Shown: positions 5,147-7,199 of the stretch, in pieces
Position numbering within the stretch: position 1 is the first letter of the stretch
Layout of the letters: each line of letters opens with the position of its first letter
Origin: Ruminococcaceae bacterium UBA5391
Lineage (GTDB): Bacteria > Bacillota > Clostridia > Oscillospirales > Acutalibacteraceae
Assembly (NCBI GenBank): GCA_002410755.1
Contig: DHOL01000028.1
Span: 20,978-28,176 of the forward strand
Direction of reading: 5' to 3'
DNA: 7,199 bases
Notes under the pieces: model-generated
What the model was told of the DNA's origin: nothing
What the model saw: only the letters and a program-made list of their open reading frames with translations
Database searches by the model: none
Translations under genes and position numbers: made by a program

Positions 5147-6979
5147 TCAATCTGCGGGGACAACGGGGATTTCCGGATTTTTCTCCGGAAATGCGGCAAG
5201 GAGAACGGCGGGAATGGAAGTAGCAAACCCAAACATATAACGGAATTCGCAAAAGACTGGTGTTGCAATCATCAGGGTACCCCAAAGGACAAACAGTGGA
5301 AGCAGGGCAATCACAAAACGGCCCTTTCTGCGGACGGCCAGCAGGAAAGCGGCAAAGACCGTCAGCCAGAACAGGCAGCCGGTATTCACTACGGAAAATG
5401 TCGGAAGAAAGTTCTGCAAAAGGGAAAAAGTCTTTGAAATGACGGCACGGTTGCTGGCGGCGTGCAGCGGATCGCTCATGAACAAGCCAAGTTTTTCAGC
5501 GCCGTAACCTTTTCCAATGCCGTTATAGAGCACCCAGTTCCTTATTCCGGGATGCCAGTAACCAATGGTCTGCATTCCGTAAGCGCGGCAGTAGCTTTTG
5601 AAATTTGGCCCAAGCATCTCAGCCCAGACTTTCAGGAACTCGATTTTATGCGTATCCAGGAACCCACTGTTGAAATCCTTATGGAATTTAATATTGTTTG
5701 CAGAATGCGGGGTATAAGCTTTTTTCATCTCTTCGAGGGGGAGGAGTTGATTGAGAAAATCAGCCTGCGCTGGCGTCAGCGTCCCGTTGTGCGCCACGGT
5801 ATACCCAATCTGCTGGAGCGGAATGGCAACAGATTCTGCGAATGGGCTCTGCTCAACACCACAGGCATCGTAGACCGGTCCTTGGATGACCGGTACCGCA
5901 ACAAGAACGGCAAGAAAGCAGGGGACAAGCCGTTTCCAGTCCCTGCGGAGGACAATCATCAGCACAATCAGGGTGACTGCAATGATATAGTATCCATTAT
6001 TCCTCATAAAGGAAATCAAGAAGTTCAGCAGGACAAACCAGATTAGGTTTGTCCTGCTTTTCAGCCATTCTCCCCGGCTTTCCACAATGTCCCAGACGTT
6101 CAGGACATAGAGCAAAATCAGCCCCCCGAAGGGGATGTCCTTCCACATGGTTGAAGAATACATCGGAAAAACGGGATTCAGAATAAAATAGATGGCTGTT
6201 AAGACCAAAGTCCACACCGGATACTGCTTTTTTGCCAGCCAGTAAGGGAGATAGCCAAGCATAACGGCCATTGCCGCAGTCTGTACGGCAAGAAACAGCG
6301 CAACGCCGGAGGTGAGCCCGCCTCCCGTGGAAAGGGAAGCCAGCAGGAACGGCCGCATCATCAGGGTATAAAGTACCGGCTGTTGGTTGGAAAGTCTCGC
6401 TTTCCCGATTGCACGGACAATACAGGCGAGCGAGTCTGGCGAAACGCTGCCCGGATAATAAAGGAAGAGGCAGGGCAGCCAGCTTAGAAAGAAGAAGATG
6501 CTGAAAAGAATCCAGAGTTGCTTTGGCTGACTGTATAACTGCTTCGGCTTTAGACGGATAGGAGGATGGCGAAGAAGCTCATCCGTAATCCATAAGAAAG
6601 CAAGGAAGAACGCGGCGGCAATCGCAAACCATGACAGAAAATTTGCGGGGGAAAAAATCCGCTTTTGAGAATCAATGGCCCTGCCGACGACAAACGCGGC
6701 GGAAAGGAAGCAGGAAAGGATGGCACAGCCGATTCCCGCCCTGCAGGCAGTCCCCGGCACCTTCGGGACGGAGCCCTCTCCCGAAGATTTCCTGTTCCGT
6801 GCGGCGAGATACCGTGTCACGAGATACATAACCAGGAGGAAAAGGAGAAATGCAGCAGGTATCAGCAGATAAATTGGGAAATTAAGATACCGGAACAACT
6901 TCCAGACAAGGGCAAGGTTCAAAAGGAAAACTGCAAGGATGCAGAGAATCCGGAGAAAGCTAGTCTTTCGTTTTGTCAT
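5147..6979 (-). CDS. DUF6020-like polytopic membrane protein, probable GT-C-type glycosyltransferase
   Basis: This 610-aa protein has about 12 hydrophobic segments (for example 10-28, 34-56, 83-100, 112-131, 155-174, 222-246, 255-275, 284-297, 311-345, 351-368, 530-548, 555-573, 580-597) and a large soluble region (about 370-525). Visible landmarks are YPGSVSPDS (175-183) just after a helix, with Asp182 in the place of the catalytic acid of GT-C enzymes; NQQP (198-201); MWKDIPF (278-284); RNNGYY (326-331); and EFRYMFGF (578-585). This layout resembles the DUF6020 membrane proteins of Clostridia, which I take to be sugar transferases using lipid-linked donors outside the membrane. Enzyme activity is inferred, not shown. 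The ATG at 6979 has GAGG nine bases upstream. The gene overlaps the upstream glycosyltransferase by 20 bp and ends before the terminator shared with potD. Flippase-like or polymer-ligase roles are alternatives. Confidence 0.82.
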   Translation of the reverse strand: MTKRKTSFLRILCILAVFLLNLALVWKLFRYLNFPIYLLIPAAFLLFLLVMYLVTRYLAARNRKSSGEGSVPKVPGTACRAGIGCAILSCFLSAAFVVGRAIDSQKRIFSPANFLSWFAIAAAFFLAFLWITDELLRHPPIRLKPKQLYSQPKQLWILFSIFFFLSWLPCLFLYYPGSVSPDSLACIVRAIGKARLSNQQPVLYTLMMRPFLLASLSTGGGLTSGVALFLAVQTAAMAVMLGYLPYWLAKKQYPVWTLVLTAIYFILNPVFPMYSSTMWKDIPFGGLILLYVLNVWDIVESRGEWLKSRTNLIWFVLLNFLISFMRNNGYYIIAVTLIVLMIVLRRDWKRLVPCFLAVLVAVPVIQGPVYDACGVEQSPFAESVAIPLQQIGYTVAHNGTLTPAQADFLNQLLPLEEMKKAYTPHSANNIKFHKDFNSGFLDTHKIEFLKVWAEMLGPNFKSYCRAYGMQTIGYWHPGIRNWVLYNGIGKGYGAEKLGLFMSDPLHAASNRAVISKTFSLLQNFLPTFSVVNTGCLFWLTVFAAFLLAVRRKGRFVIALLPLFVLWGTLMIATPVFCEFRYMFGFATSIPAVLLAAFPEKNPEIPVVPAD

Positions 6980-7199
6980 GCCGGTCTACCTCATTTCTCA
7001 GATTGATAAGGAATTCGCTGGTCTGTTTTCTCTGGCGCATCATCACGTCAAGGATTGCGCCGGAAAAGAAGGAAAGAAGCGCACAGACACCAAGCGCTGC
7101 CCCGACAATCAGCGTGGGGAAACGGCGGACGAGACCGGTGGAAAAGTATTCACTTAAAACAGGCACCATGCAGGCAATGGTGCCGATTAGAAACAATGT
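6960..7199 (-). CDS. Family 2 glycosyltransferase, C-terminal part (partial, 5' end outside window)
   Basis: The frame is open from the window edge to a TAG at 6962-6960, showing the last 79 residues. They hold two membrane helices: about 1-15, starting TLFLIGTIACMVPVLSEYFS, and about 30-50 (LIVGAALGVCALLSFFSGAIL). A basic, charged tail follows (MRQRKQTSEF to RHDKTKD). This pair of helices with FPTLIVG and the SGAILD/RQRKQ ending is what I recall from clostridial GT2 enzymes of the dolichol-phosphate-mannose-synthase (GtrB-like) type, which load a sugar on a polyprenyl phosphate at the inner face. The catalytic GT-A domain would lie outside the window, so substrate and activity cannot be judged. 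The 20-bp overlap with the DUF6020-like gene indicates one operon: donor maker first, transferase second. Confidence 0.75.
   Translation of the reverse strand, partial: TLFLIGTIACMVPVLSEYFSTGLVRRFPTLIVGAALGVCALLSFFSGAILDVMMRQRKQTSEFLINLRNEVDRHDKTKD

Noticed and set aside
5462..6046. 194-aa plus-strand frame
   Set aside because: It is antisense to the 610-aa membrane protein, with no own promoter, ribosome binding site or family likeness.

Overview
The window looks like chromosome from a low-to-mid GC Firmicute, probably a Clostridia/Oscillospirales (Ruminococcaceae-like) gut-type bacterium. The reasons are strong GGAGG-type ribosome binding sites, GTG starts, a clostridial-style potABCD order, and a DUF6020-like membrane protein paired with a family 2 glycosyltransferase. 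The genus is inference; no marker gene is present.

Left part (1-657): the last 28 codons of an unidentified gene run into a 59-aa acidic small protein through an ATGA overlap, followed by a good bidirectional terminator (273-302). Facing it on the minus strand is a 61-aa small protein with a GTG start and a very strong ribosome binding site. Neither small protein is recognised. The 303-471 gap between them shows nothing else supportable.

Middle (658-5109): a 409-base divergent intergenic region holds a near-consensus sigma-A promoter (TTGACA, 17 bases, TATCAT), two inverted repeats that could be operators, and a GC-rich leader of about 200 nt with nested stems and a C-run complementary to the potA ribosome binding site. 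Then comes a complete spermidine/putrescine-type ABC importer operon: potA (ATPase), potB and potC (permeases), potD (substrate-binding protein). Gene junctions are 4 nt (A-B), an ATGA overlap (B-C), and a tight join (C-D). The operon ends in a 20-bp perfect-stem terminator. PotD is odd: it has a signal peptide without a lipobox cysteine and instead carries a C-terminal membrane helix with a basic tail, so it appears to be anchored by protein rather than by lipid.

Right part (5147-7199, minus strand): a 610-aa polytopic DUF6020-like protein, a probable GT-C-type glycosyltransferase, overlaps by 20 bp the 3' end of an upstream family 2 glycosyltransferase that runs off the window. This suggests a cell-envelope glycosylation unit, convergent with the pot operon and sharing its terminator.

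No RNA genes of known class, mobile elements, CRISPR arrays or origins were seen. The best candidates for something undescribed are the structured potA leader, the C-terminally anchored PotD, and the two small proteins.
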